A DNA stretch of 64,000 bases, taken from assembly GCA_011525745.1 (NCBI GenBank), contig WYBU01000068.1, positions 62,001 through 126,000 on the forward strand, written 5' to 3'. Position numbers and translations under genes: made by a program. Shown piece by piece: positions 27,134 to 36,272 of this stretch (the stretch's first letter is position 1; each line of letters starts with the position of its first letter). The notes beneath the pieces are model-generated. The model had not been told where the DNA came from and did no database searches. It was given only the letters and a program-made list of their open reading frames with translations. This DNA comes from Planctomycetaceae bacterium (lineage in GTDB: Bacteria; Planctomycetota; Phycisphaerae; UBA1845; UTPLA1).

Positions 27134-29167
27134 ATGTTGAAATCGGCGCGGTCGTCCGGAAGGATCGTTCGAATAGGTGCTTGTGTTCTCTCAATTTTTA
27201 CGGCAGCAAACCGTTTCGCCGCGGCTCAGTCAACAGACTGCAACACGAGCGGTGTTCCCGACCACGTCGAGATGGATGCCTTCGCCTGGCGTCAGACCTT
27301 TGCGCCAAATGACGCTGCGACGGACGACGAATTCGGCGCAGCCGTCTCCCTGAGCGGGCCGGTCGGATTGGTGGGTTCCCCGCATGATGACGACCGTGGA
27401 ACCAGCAGCGGGGCGGCCTACATCTTCTTCTACAACGGAACCAATTGGGTTCAGGCTCAGAAGTTGATTCCCACAGATCTCGGCACGAACGATCAGCTTG
27501 GCACGTCGGTGTCGCTGACGAACGGCTACGCCCTGATCGGCGCGCCCAGAAAGGACGGGCCGGCCGTCGATGCGGGTGCGGCTTACGTCTACCGGTGGAA
27601 CGGAAGTAGCTGGGTGCAACAGCAAAAGCTCACGGCGCCCGACGCCGCCGCTCAGGACGAATTCGGGATAAGCGTTTCGATCACACCGGGCGTGGCACTG
27701 GTCGGCGCTCGTTGGGACGACGTAGGGGGTTCGAACGGCGGATCGGCATACGTTTTCAGGCTGAACGGTACAACGTGGGCCTTTGACCAGAAACTACAGG
27801 CGGCCGACGCGGCAGCCGGCGACGAATTCGGTCGTGACGTAGCCGTCAATGGCGACGTAGCGCTGGTTGGCGCTCCCTTCGATGACGATCTCGGCGCCGA
27901 CAGCGGCGCCGCTTACGTGTTCCGTTACGTAGGCGCGCAGTGGGTCCAGGAACAAAAGATCACTCCTTCGGACGGTGCTGCCGGCGACAATTTCGGTTTT
28001 GCCGTTTCCCTCAACGGCGACACCGCGCTGATCGGCGCGCGTTCCGACGATGATCGCGGACTCGACAGCGGTTCGGCCTATGCCTTTCGGTTTGACGGCG
28101 CAACGTGGGTCCAGGAGGCCAAAATGCTCGCCTCGGACGGAGCGGCCGATGACCGTTTCGGCCGCGCTGTAAGCGTGCGCGGTGACGCTGCCCTGGTCGG
28201 CGCCACAAACAAGGACATCGGCGCGAGCAATACGGGCGCGGCCTATCTGTTCCGACGCGACGGATCGACCTGGTACCAAACTCAGCGGCTTACCCCGCAC
28301 ACACCGGCGGCCGGCGATCAGTTTGGCTTCTCAGTCTCGCTGGGCGGGACCGATTTGCTGGTGGGCGCCCGATTCGACGAAGTCGGCGTTACAAATTCTG
28401 GGACGATCCAGGCGTTCAGGGTGGTGACCCAGGACTGTAATACGAACGAAACGCTCGATGTGTGTGAACCCGGCTGCAACACCAACGGCATCCCCGATGA
28501 GTGCGAAATCCTGGGCGGCGCGCCCGATTGCGATACGAACGGCGTGCTGGATGTGTGCCAGGCGGACTGCAACACGAACAATCAGGCCGATCCCTGCGAC
28601 GCCGCCGCCGGCGCCGACTGCAACGACAACGACATACCGGATGTCTGCGAAACGAATGGCCGCGAGCACCGGCGCTTCGTGCCCGCCGGCACGGCACTGG
28701 CTGATCGCGTCGGACACGCGATCGCCGCGCGGACCGATGAGGTCTTCATCGGCGCGCCGCAGCGCGACACGAGTGCGGGCGCCGACGCCGGCGCCGTGTT
28801 TCTCTACGGTCGCGCGAACAATGTCTGGCTACATCGGCGCACACTCAGCCCTTCCGATCCGGCGGCCGCGGATCAGTTCGGCCATGACATCGGCATGGAC
28901 GACGACGTTGCCCTCATCGGCGCTCCCTGGAAAGATCATGCTGGGTATCTGGACATCGGCGCCGGCTACGTCTTCCGCCGCGTCGACGGCGAGTGGATCC
29001 AGGAGCAGAAGCTGGTCCCACCCAACCTGATCGAGGGGATGATGCTGGGTTACACGGTCGGCATTCATGGCGACGTGGCCGCACTGGTAGCCACTTTTGA
29101 TTCGGACCATTCGTCGGTCGTCACGGACCCAAGCGTGTTTGTCTATCGCCGGACGGGCGACACATGA
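27134..29167 (+). CDS. Secreted FG-GAP repeat protein, N-terminal part before in-frame TGA
   Basis: A 677-residue frame. The N-terminus has a basic stretch, a hydrophobic core and AAAQS, a likely signal peptide cut. It then carries many FG-GAP/integrin-type propeller blades of the form W-x2-EQ-x3-P-x-D-GAAGDxFG-SVSxxGDxALVGA, interrupted by the Cys-rich calcium-type stretch CNTNGIPDECE / CNDNDIPDVCE at about residues 435-515. The frame stops at TGA 29165-29167, but the same frame continues with further blades. The TGA occupies the position of the conserved blade Trp, so the gene is interpreted as interrupted. Confidence 0.8.
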   Translation: MLKSARSSGRIVRIGACVLSIFTAANRFAAAQSTDCNTSGVPDHVEMDAFAWRQTFAPNDAATDDEFGAAVSLSGPVGLVGSPHDDDRGTSSGAAYIFFYNGTNWVQAQKLIPTDLGTNDQLGTSVSLTNGYALIGAPRKDGPAVDAGAAYVYRWNGSSWVQQQKLTAPDAAAQDEFGISVSITPGVALVGARWDDVGGSNGGSAYVFRLNGTTWAFDQKLQAADAAAGDEFGRDVAVNGDVALVGAPFDDDLGADSGAAYVFRYVGAQWVQEQKITPSDGAAGDNFGFAVSLNGDTALIGARSDDDRGLDSGSAYAFRFDGATWVQEAKMLASDGAADDRFGRAVSVRGDAALVGATNKDIGASNTGAAYLFRRDGSTWYQTQRLTPHTPAAGDQFGFSVSLGGTDLLVGARFDEVGVTNSGTIQAFRVVTQDCNTNETLDVCEPGCNTNGIPDECEILGGAPDCDTNGVLDVCQADCNTNNQADPCDAAAGADCNDNDIPDVCETNGREHRRFVPAGTALADRVGHAIAARTDEVFIGAPQRDTSAGADAGAVFLYGRANNVWLHRRTLSPSDPAAADQFGHDIGMDDDVALIGAPWKDHAGYLDIGAGYVFRRVDGEWIQEQKLVPPNLIEGMMLGYTVGIHGDVAALVATFDSDHSSVVTDPSVFVYRRTGDT

Positions 29168-30061
29168 AATTGGGAACAGAACGTGTGGCCGCAGGACAAT
29201 CAGATAGGCGACCGTTATGGAGCAGCGTTAAGCGTGAACGCCGATGTTATTTTGGTCGGCTCGCTGTTTACCTTTACGCCGGGACATCCCCTCGGCGCGG
29301 CATACGTTTTTCGATGGAACGGATCCGCCTGGCAGTTTGAGCAGAAGCTGGTTTCGCCAGACGGGCCTGTCGGCGTCTATATCGGTTTCGGACAATCCGT
29401 GGCAATCCACGGCGACGAAGCCATTGTGGGAGCGCCCAACGAGTTGCAGGGCGGCGCCGCCTACGTGTTCCGGCGCGCGAACGGCGTGTGGTCGTTTCAC
29501 GAAAAGCTCGAAGCACCGGCCTCGCAAAGCGGCGAGCGTTTTGGATCGCGCATTGCGATCGACAATGATCGGCTCCTCATCGCTGACTATTCGCGTCGAA
29601 GCGGCAGCGTGAGCATTGGCGCCGTTTTTCTGTACTTGCGTTACGGTGATTCCTGGATTCTGGAACAAGAGTACCGACCCTGGACGTCGCAGTCTTTTCT
29701 GTGGTCCGGCACGAGTCTGGCGCTGGCAGGGCCGGAATTCTGGGTGGGTGCGCGAAACGATAACGGCGCAGGCATTGGTGCAGGCTCGGCTTACTTGCTC
29801 GTGAATCAGTTCGACTGCAACAATAACAACCTCCCCGATGAATGCGAGCCTGACTGCAACGGCAACGCCATCCCGGATGTGTGCGAGCGGCTCGGCGACC
29901 TCAATGGCGACGGCTTCGTGGATGTCGATGACATGCCCGCCATGATCGAACTGCTGCTCGCCCTTTCAAGCGACTGCTGGCATCTCGGCGATCTTGATCA
30001 GAACGGAATCGTCGATGGAGACGATATCGCGCCCTTCCTGGGCGCGCTGAGTCAGCAGTGA
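29168..30061 (+). pseudogene. C-terminal part of the interrupted FG-GAP protein, with dockerin-like tail
   Basis: In frame with the preceding gene and following its TGA directly. It begins NWEQNVWPQDNQIGDRYG, which is the middle of a blade, carries three or four more FG-GAP blades, then CNNNNLPDECEPDCNGNAIP and the type I dockerin-like pair DLNGDGFVDVDDMPAMIELL and DLDQNGIVDGDDIAPFLGAL at the end. It has no signal peptide of its own. A start at GTG 29183 would make a 292-residue fragment, but this is unlikely to be exported. Readthrough or a sequence error would restore a ~975-residue protein. Confidence 0.75.
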
Positions 30062-30235
30062 ATTGCGACTTTAGTACGGCACCGCTCATTTGCGCATTGC
30101 CGCAAGTCTGAGAATCGGATGGGTCGCCACGCTGACATCGCCTCACGAGTCGCGTGATGCCGGGCTGAATCGGATTGACGTCATGCCGCCTGCTGCGCCT
30201 TTCGACGCGACTACAGGCGCGATACGCTTTGTCGT

Positions 30236-31084
30236 ATGAGCGATTGCGACAAACTGACGAATACGCTTGCCGGCGGTTGCGTCGCGCGCCGGCCTCGTTG
30301 CAGACGCAAAAACGTCTCGTATCTCATCGCGTTGATTGCGGCGGCGATCGCCGCCTGCAACGCGCCTGCCCATCGCCCCGCACCGGACGGCGACAACGCG
30401 ACCGCCGCGGCGCCGCGAGGCAACGTCGCGACGTCGAACCCGCCGCCGCTGTCTCCGCAGCTTGCCGCGTTTCGTAACGAACTGCTGCGGGCCGACGACG
30501 CCGCCTGGCGGCGCCTGGACATGGGCTACCACCAAATGAAGGCTGCCGTCGGGCAGATCGTCGTGGCCGAGTTGGACGTGTCCGAATTCGTCGCCCAGCT
30601 TCGCAGTCCCGATCCCGACACCCGCGCCAACGGCCTGTGCGGTCTGGCCGCCGCGCGCACCGCGGCGGGCGTCGATCACCTGATCCGAGCGCTTTACAAC
30701 GAGCCGGACCCCTACAACCGCACGATCGCCGTCTGGTGTCTGCGCATGTTCGAGCCGGATCGGCGCGTCTCGAAGGCGCTGAGCGAGTTTCTCTCAGCCT
30801 GTCGCGACATTGATCTGGGCCGCTACCTTGCCGACGATGGCACGATTCGCGATTTCAAATCGCCGTTTCCGCTGGCCGGCATGGAGGCCTTCAAAGCGCT
30901 GGTCGCCCTGCGCGGCCGCGACGACATGCTCAACGGCGGCGGCTGGCGCGCGTTCGTCGAGCGCGTCGGCCGGCACATCGACCCCGAGCCGATCACGTCG
31001 CTGAACCTCCAGCGCCTCGGCGCGCGAGCCGGCGCGCCGCGCACCGACCCCGACGAGAACCTGCGGCGATGGATCGAAGAGTAA
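30236..31084 (+). CDS. Predicted lipoprotein with HEAT-like helical repeats
   Basis: A 282-residue protein. After a basic N-terminus, YLIALIAAAIAAC reads as a lipoprotein signal with the Cys at about residue 41. A Pro/Ala-rich linker is followed by a helical domain including LRSPDPDTRANGLCGLAAAR and LYNEPDPYNRTIAVWCLRMF, which look like HEAT repeats. I do not recognise a family. The hexamer TACGCT ends seven bases before the ATG, the spacing seen at several other genes here. Confidence 0.65.
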   Translation: MSDCDKLTNTLAGGCVARRPRCRRKNVSYLIALIAAAIAACNAPAHRPAPDGDNATAAAPRGNVATSNPPPLSPQLAAFRNELLRADDAAWRRLDMGYHQMKAAVGQIVVAELDVSEFVAQLRSPDPDTRANGLCGLAAARTAAGVDHLIRALYNEPDPYNRTIAVWCLRMFEPDRRVSKALSEFLSACRDIDLGRYLADDGTIRDFKSPFPLAGMEAFKALVALRGRDDMLNGGGWRAFVERVGRHIDPEPITSLNLQRLGARAGAPRTDPDENLRRWIEE

Positions 31085-31212
31085 GCGGCGGATGGGTTGA
31101 CCGAAGTTTGAAACGAAAAAGGAAACAGGGTAGCGAGAACAGCGACGAGGCGACGAAGGGAAAGTCGAAAATCGAACGTCGAGGCAAAGCGGTTTACGCC
31201 GATGCGCGGCGG

Positions 31213-31249
31213 CCGCGGAGGACTGGATTCCCGCGTGCGCGGCAATGAC
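31213..31249 (+). repeat. GGACTGGATTCCCGCGTGCG repeat, copy 1
   Basis: A 37-bp core including GGACTGGATTCCCGCGTGCG and ending CAATGAC. The same element is at 40848-40884 (same strand) and 34709-34745 (inverted). Similarity extends further upstream into a GTCGAAA-rich lead. In translation the reverse strand gives the VIPAHAGIQ-like peptide known from spurious ORFs in many genomes. It lies in the 31085-31423 gap, which has no gene. Confidence 0.8.
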
Positions 31250-31423
31250 GCAAATGGGCTGATGGCTGGCGGCGATGTCTGACAACCGGCAACTGAGAAC
31301 TGACAACCGAAGCCTGGCCGCATCCCCTCGCTCGGTTTCCCGGCATCGGCCCCGTCGCAAAACTCGCCCCCTCCGAGTATCCTGTTACGTCGCCCGAGGG
31401 GCGTATTTCGGAGGATCTGCACC

Positions 31424-32548
31424 ATGTCTCAATCGGCTCGCATCGCACGGCTGCGCGACGCCATGAAGCAGCGCGGACTCGACGGCTACCTCGTCACCCA
31501 TCCGCTCAACGTCTATTACCTCACCAGCTTCCGCGCCACGATGTGGAACGTTGTCCAGCCGCTCGACGATCCCGAAGGCTCGCTGCTCGTCGAACCCCAG
31601 CGTCTGACGTTCCTCTGCGACGGCCGCTACGACCCCAGTCCCACTCGTGCCGCCGGCGCCGAGCACGCCGAGGTGAAGTCGCCCGGCGGCCTGCGCAAGA
31701 TCGCCGAGATCGTCGCCGACCGCACGAAAAACCGCGTTCGCCGCCTGGGATTCGAGGCCGGCGCCCTGCTGCATGCCGATGCCCTGGCCCTGATGGAAGC
31801 GGTCCCGCACGTCGAGTGGATTCGTGCCGACGAACTGCTCACCGAAATGCGCATCCGCAAGGACGCCGAGGAACAGAAACTGCTCGAACAGGCCGCCGCC
31901 ATCACCGACGGCGCTTACGCCCACGCACTGAAGAACATGACGCTGGGCATGAGCGAGCACGACCTGGCCGACGTGATCAATTCCTACCTGCGCAAGCACT
32001 CCGAGGGCACCTCGTTCAACACGATCGTCGGCTTCGGCGCCACGGCCGCCGCCCCGCACTATGAGCCGTCCTACGACCGCAAGCTCGAGAAGGGACATCT
32101 CGTGCTGATGGATTGCGGATCGGTGTTCAAGGGCTATATGGGCGACATGACGCGCATGGCCGTGATGGGCAAGGCCACCGACAAGATGAAGAAGATGTAC
32201 GCCATCGTGCTCGAAGCGCAGAAGGCCGTGCTCAACGGTCTGCGGCCCGACATGCGCGGCCACGACGCCGACAAGCTCGCCCGCGACGTCTTCGAAAAGC
32301 ACGGCGTGCTCGATAAGTATCTGCACGGCACCGGCCACGGCATCGGCCTGGCGATCCACGAGCCGCCGCGGCTGAAACAGACGTTCGAGAACCCGCTGTC
32401 GCCGGGCACGGTGTTTTCGGTCGAGCCGGGGCTGTACGAAGAGGGCTGGGGCGGCATCCGTATCGAGGACATTGTCATCATGCAGGAAAGCGGCCCGAAG
32501 AACATCACGCGTTCGCCCAAGGATGAGCTGATCGAGGTGGCGTGTTGA
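31424..32548 (+). CDS. M24 family metallopeptidase (Xaa-Pro aminopeptidase/dipeptidase)
   Basis: A 374-residue pita-bread-fold peptidase that removes residues before proline. The N-terminal creatinase-like domain starts RIARLRDAMKQRGLDGYLVT. Catalytic metal ligands are visible in MDCGSVFKGYMGDMTRM (two Asp), HGTGHGIGLAIHE (His301 onward), SVEPGLY (Glu) and GGIRIEDIVIM (Glu). The ATG at 31424 has GGAGG ten bases upstream. Cytoplasmic. Confidence 0.93.
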   Translation: MSQSARIARLRDAMKQRGLDGYLVTHPLNVYYLTSFRATMWNVVQPLDDPEGSLLVEPQRLTFLCDGRYDPSPTRAAGAEHAEVKSPGGLRKIAEIVADRTKNRVRRLGFEAGALLHADALALMEAVPHVEWIRADELLTEMRIRKDAEEQKLLEQAAAITDGAYAHALKNMTLGMSEHDLADVINSYLRKHSEGTSFNTIVGFGATAAAPHYEPSYDRKLEKGHLVLMDCGSVFKGYMGDMTRMAVMGKATDKMKKMYAIVLEAQKAVLNGLRPDMRGHDADKLARDVFEKHGVLDKYLHGTGHGIGLAIHEPPRLKQTFENPLSPGTVFSVEPGLYEEGWGGIRIEDIVIMQESGPKNITRSPKDELIEVAC

Positions 32549-32650
32549 ACAGCATCGCGCGCCATTGATCCGACGCGCTGCCGCCGGCGGCTGTGCGATA
32601 CGTTTCGGCGAAGGAACCCTCCAGTATTGCGCTGCACCATTCCGATGGGA

Positions 32651-32728
32651 TGTCACGGTCAAGCCCTCGCGCTCGACAGACATGGCGCCTCGGAAGAACG
32701 CGTCTCGCGAGGCGCTTGGCCGCGTGAC
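32651..32728. repeat. Long inverted repeat, CAAGCCCTCGCG family, copy C
   Basis: The left arm GTCACGGTCAAGCCCTCGCG pairs with the right arm CTCGCGAGGCGCTTGGCCGC. The remaining 32549-32848 gap between convergent genes has no gene; near 32741-32770 it has a CAGCCGCCCCCGGCGGTG stretch that resembles a single unit of the hairpin array. Confidence 0.7.
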
Positions 32729-32848
32729 GGCTCGATGGGGGCCAGCCGCCCCCGGCGGTGTTGTCCCGTGTGACACGGCCTTTCAGCCCATGGCGCGCTT
32801 AGACCCGTGCGAAAGCGGCAATGAGTGTGCGTTGATTCTGCGCGGCCA

Positions 32849-33508
32849 TTACAGGCGCACATCCTCGCTGCGCTTGTGATGCAGCATCGCGCGCGGCGGC
32901 AGATAGACGCCGCCTTCGACCGTGTCCTGCATGACCGCCGCCCCGGCGCCGACGAGCGTGCACGGCGCCAGCGCGATGCCGTTTCGCAGCGTGGCATTGA
33001 CCCCCAGGAAGCAGTAAGGCCCGATACTGACGTGACCCGAAATCACCACGTGCGAGCTGACGAAGACGTGATCGCCGATGACCGAATCGTGCCCGACGTG
33101 GTTGCCGCTCCACAGCGTGACGTTTTCGCCGATGCGGACGAACGGCTGAATCGTGTTGTCCTCGAGGATGAAACAGTTGTCGCCCGGCGGTTCGTCGGCC
33201 AGGTACGTGCACCGGCTGCTGACGTAACTGACGAGCGAATAGCCCGCCGCGCGCGCGGCGGCGACCTTCTCGGCGCGGGTGCGGTTCATCCGCGCGTAGC
33301 TCAGCGCGACGAACACGCGAAAGTCGTCGGGCGGATAACGTCGCGGAGCATCTTCCCAATCAATCAGCGGGCGGCCCTCGAATGCATCGGCCGCGCGGTG
33401 CGATGCGTCGACCGCGAACGCGACCACGCCGTGCTCGCTGTCACGCGAGAAATAATGGCACGCCAGCCGGGCGATGTCGCCCGCGCCGAAAATAAGCAAT
33501 TGCGACAT
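32849..33508 (-). CDS. NeuD/PglD-like sugar O- or N-acyltransferase
   Basis: A 219-residue protein. MSQLLIFGAGDIARLACHYF is the Rossmann-like N-terminal domain of the NeuD/PglD family; the C-terminal half is a left-handed beta-helix of hexapeptide repeats (NTIQPFVRIGENVTLWSGNH and onward) containing the catalytic-type His in GNHVGHDS. Such enzymes acetylate sialic acid or nucleotide-linked amino sugars. The start at 33508 is chosen because the family begins there; the frame is open further upstream. It lies away from the glycan cluster but could tailor the same product. Confidence 0.87.
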   Translation of the reverse strand: MSQLLIFGAGDIARLACHYFSRDSEHGVVAFAVDASHRAADAFEGRPLIDWEDAPRRYPPDDFRVFVALSYARMNRTRAEKVAAARAAGYSLVSYVSSRCTYLADEPPGDNCFILEDNTIQPFVRIGENVTLWSGNHVGHDSVIGDHVFVSSHVVISGHVSIGPYCFLGVNATLRNGIALAPCTLVGAGAAVMQDTVEGGVYLPPRAMLHHKRSEDVRL

Positions 33509-33898
33509 GGTGGCGATTCCCGGGGCCGTCAGCCGGTCGCGGAGGGACGTCGTCCGCATCGACAAACGGCCCGCAAGTGTTATCGGCTGCGTGGACACGC
33601 GAAATAAAAACCGATCGGACCTCCGGTCAGCCCCTCCGGCGTCATCGGGCAGCACTTGGCGCCATCCACCCCGGTCTTGTACTCATTCCCTCCGTCGCTC
33701 CGTCGCTCTCCTGCTCTCTGTTCCCTGTTCCCTCCCCTTCGTGCCTTCGCGCCTACGTGCCTTCGTGCCTCTCTTCAGTTCCCCGTTCCCTTGTCTCTTG
33801 TTTCGACGTTTCGATTTTTGTTCTCAACGTTTCGGCGTTTCATTTCGACTTTCTGCTTTCGACTTCACCCTCGCCCCTTCCCCCGCGCCCACAGCCCT
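33509..33898. other. Gap with pyrimidine-rich low-complexity tract
   Basis: No gene is seen between the divergent starts at 33508 and 33914. From about 33680 the plus strand is a C/T-rich run with phrases CCTTCGTGCC, GCCTTCGCGCC and CGTTTCGGCGTTTCA shared with the tract at 25930-26070. TATCAT at 33899-33904 may be the -10 box for the gene at 33914. Confidence 0.65.
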
Positions 33899-33913
33899 TA
33901 TCATTTCACTTCG

Positions 33914-34648
33914 ATGACCTGGCAGTTCGATTGCCCCTTGTGCCGCTTGCCCGTGACGGCCGAGCCGCAGTGGGCCGGCACGCGCGTACGCTGCACCCAT
34001 TGCAACGGCGAGTTCATCGTTCCGAACCCGGACGAACGCCCCGCCGCCGTTGCCGCGTCGCCCCCCCTGATTCGGTTCACCTTCACCTGTCAGCGATGCG
34101 GCTCGGCCCTCGAAGGCAACAGCCAGGTTTCCGGCAAGCTCGGCCGATGTCCCACCTGCGGCGCGGTCTTTCGCGTGCCGCAGGTCGATCCGCGCACCGG
34201 CCTGCCCACCGGACCGGCCGTCGTCGAGGACGACGGCGAACTGCCCACGCCCATGCACGCCTACGCGGCGGCCGGCGAGAAGGCCCCGCTGATCCGCCGC
34301 CGCGACAACGACGAACTCGTGATCGTCTGCCCGCGCTGCGACATGGAATCGCCCGTCGACGCCAACATCTGCGGCCGGTGCGGTCTGCCGTTTACGATGG
34401 AAGGCGCGACCACCGTCGCCCAACAAACCGGTCAGGCCGCCAACAGCCTCGCATCGGCCGCGGCGCTGGTCGGCATCGCGTCATTCTGCGTGCCGTTCAT
34501 GGGGGCGGTCGCCATCGTCATGGGCGCGACGGCTCTGCTGCGAGAAGTCAGCAAGCCTGTCGGCGGCGCGAACACGCGGCCGGCGATCATCGGCATCGTC
34601 ACCGGCGTCGTCTCATGCCTGATTTACGTGGCCGCCTTCGTAAAGTAG
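33914..34648 (+). CDS. Membrane protein with multiple zinc ribbons
   Basis: A 244-residue protein with three Cys4-type modules: CPLCRLP...CTHC in the first 40 residues, CQRCGS...CPTCGAVF at about 65-90, and CPRCDMES...CGRCGLPF at about 140-165. Two C-terminal hydrophobic segments follow (LVGIASFCVPFMGAVAIVMG and IIGIVTGVVSCLIYVAAF), typical of a DUF4190-like anchor. The first two modules recall MJ0042-type zinc finger domains. Its role is unknown. A possible -10 TATCAT ends nine bases before the ATG and no ribosome site is seen. Confidence 0.7.
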   Translation: MTWQFDCPLCRLPVTAEPQWAGTRVRCTHCNGEFIVPNPDERPAAVAASPPLIRFTFTCQRCGSALEGNSQVSGKLGRCPTCGAVFRVPQVDPRTGLPTGPAVVEDDGELPTPMHAYAAAGEKAPLIRRRDNDELVIVCPRCDMESPVDANICGRCGLPFTMEGATTVAQQTGQAANSLASAAALVGIASFCVPFMGAVAIVMGATALLREVSKPVGGANTRPAIIGIVTGVVSCLIYVAAFVK

Positions 34649-34708
34649 GGTCCGCCGTGCGGACCGTTGAGCCGTCAGCCGTTAGCCATCGGCGTTCAGC
34701 TTGATGAC

Positions 34709-34745
34709 GTCATCCCCGCACGCGCGGGAATCCAGTCTTCCGCGG
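34709..34745 (-). repeat. GGACTGGATTCCCGCGTGCG repeat family, inverted copy
   Basis: Reverse-oriented copy of the elements at 31213 and 40848; here it reads CATCCCCGCACGCGCGGGAA on the plus strand. It lies in the 34649-35010 gap, which otherwise holds only the prfB promoter. Confidence 0.75.
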
Positions 34746-34926
34746 CCACCGCGCTTCTGCGTGAAACGCTTGTTTCGACGTTTTGTTTCGCCTTTCGATT
34801 CTCAACCATCCCTTCATCGCTTTGGCCCTCGCTCGACGACAATCCGGTCGCCGGTGCTGCGCGCGCCGTGTCTATTTCCTTCGCCACTTGGAATGTTCGG
34901 CGCCGCCTGCTGCGCCCTGCCGGGCA

Positions 34927-34955
34927 TTGTCGGCCCGACCGATCGGCTCTATACT
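34927..34955 (+). promoter_or_regulatory. Putative sigma-70 promoter for prfB
   Basis: TTGTCG at 34927-34932 and TATACT at 34950-34955 with exactly 17 bases between. The predicted start of transcription, near 34962, is about 50 bases upstream of the prfB ATG. Confidence 0.55.
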
Positions 34956-35010
34956 CTGTCCATCAAGCGAAAGTTGTCGCTTTGCTCGGTTCGGACTTGC
35001 GAGAACGCTC

Positions 35011-36154
35011 ATGCCCGAAGTTTCGGAACTGCCGAAGGTCGACGAACTCGCCGCCCGCATCACCGCGCTGCGGGACTCTCTTTGACTTGCCATCCCGAAT
35101 CCAGCGCCGCAAGGAAATCGAAGACGTCATGTCCCGCCCCGGTTTCTGGGACAGCCCGGAGCAGGCCCGCTCGGTTGTCGCTTCGCTCAAGGCGCTCAAG
35201 GCCATCATCGACCCCATCGAGGAACTGTTGCGCCGCATCGACGACCTGACCGTCATGGTCGAGCTGGCTCGCTCCGAGTCAGACGCCGACATGCAGAAAG
35301 AGGCCGAAGCGGAGCAGGCCGCGCTCGCCGCGCGCCTGGATGAGGTCGAGCTGCTCGCCCTTCTGTCCGATCCCAACGACGCCCGCGATTGTTACTTCTC
35401 GATTCAGGCAGGCGCAGGCGGCACCGAGGCCTGCGACTGGGCCGACATGCTGTTGCGCATGTACCTCATGTATTTCGAGAAGAACGGATACTCCGCCGAA
35501 GAGATGAGCCGCAAGGACGGCGACGGCGCCGGCATTCAATCCGTCGACCTCAAGGTCAGCGGCCCCTTCGCCTTCGGCTACCTCAAGTGCGAGACGGGCG
35601 TGCACCGGCTGGTTCGCATCAGTCCGTTCAACGCCCAGGGCAAGCGGCAGACCAGCTTCGCCGCCGTGCAGGCGCTGCCCGTCTTCGAGGACGACAAGCT
35701 CGAGCTGGACGAGAAGGACCTCGACATCGTCTTCTTCCGCCGCGCGTCGGGCGCCGGCGGGCAAAACGTCAACAAGCTGTCGACCGCCGTGCGCGTCAAG
35801 CACATTCCGACGGGGCTGGTCGTCGAGTGCGTCAACGAGCGCAGCCAGGCGCAGAATAAGCGCGTGGCGCTCGGCATCCTTCACGCCAAGATCGAGCAGA
35901 TCGAGCAGGCCAAACGCGACGCCGAGTTGGCCCGCATCGTCGGGACGAAGGGCGAAATCGCCTGGGGCAATCAAATTCGCAACTACGTGCTGGACGATCC
36001 GCGCGTCAAGGACCTGCGCACCGGGCTGGAAGTCGGCAATCCGCAGAAGGTGCTGGACGGCGATCTGCAACCCTTCATCGAGGCCGAACTGCGCCGCCGC
36101 GCCGCCAAACGCGCCCGGGCCGAAAAATCCGGCGAGACCGCGCCAACGGCGTAG
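35011..36154 (+). CDS. prfB: Peptide chain release factor 2, with programmed +1 frameshift
   Basis: RF2 terminates translation at UGA and UAA. The first 24 codons run from ATG 35011 to CTT 35080-35082, then meet TGA at 35083-35085 in the context CTTTGAC. A +1 shift continues at GAC 35084 and gives a 380-residue protein. The main frame shows the stop-recognition tripeptide SPF (RLVRISPFNAQ) and the peptidyl-tRNA hydrolysis motif GGQ (ASGAGGQNVNKLSTAVR). Short frame 1 ends MPEVSELPKVDELAARITAL then RDSL. The frameshift lets RF2 control its own level, as in E. coli. Confidence 0.95.
35080..35086 (+). promoter_or_regulatory. Programmed +1 ribosomal frameshift site CTTTGAC
   Basis: The heptamer CTT-TGA-C is identical to the well-known RF2 slip site. 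A GGGA purine run (CTGCGGGAC) lies about five to eight bases upstream, where E. coli has its Shine-Dalgarno-like stimulator. When RF2 is scarce the ribosome shifts +1 and completes RF2. Confidence 0.9.
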
Positions 36155-36272
36155 TCCGACGTCGCAACGCCCCATGCCGGCTCACCGCGCCGAACCGTTG
36201 CGCGGCGCAGCCGAAGCCGCCTCGACTGAAGGCCGAAGGCAGATGGACGATGGCGGATGGCCGACCGCTATA

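Noticed and set aside
29165..29167. Selenocysteine codon
   Set aside because: The site matches a conserved Trp, not Cys, and no downstream SECIS-like stem-loop is apparent.
32825..33607. 260-residue plus-strand frame
   Set aside because: Antisense to the NeuD-like acyltransferase, whose motifs are convincing.
25930..33890. Pyrimidine-rich tracts as coding regions
   Set aside because: Translations are Ser/Phe/Leu/Arg-rich low-complexity strings shared between unrelated gaps; they are repeats.
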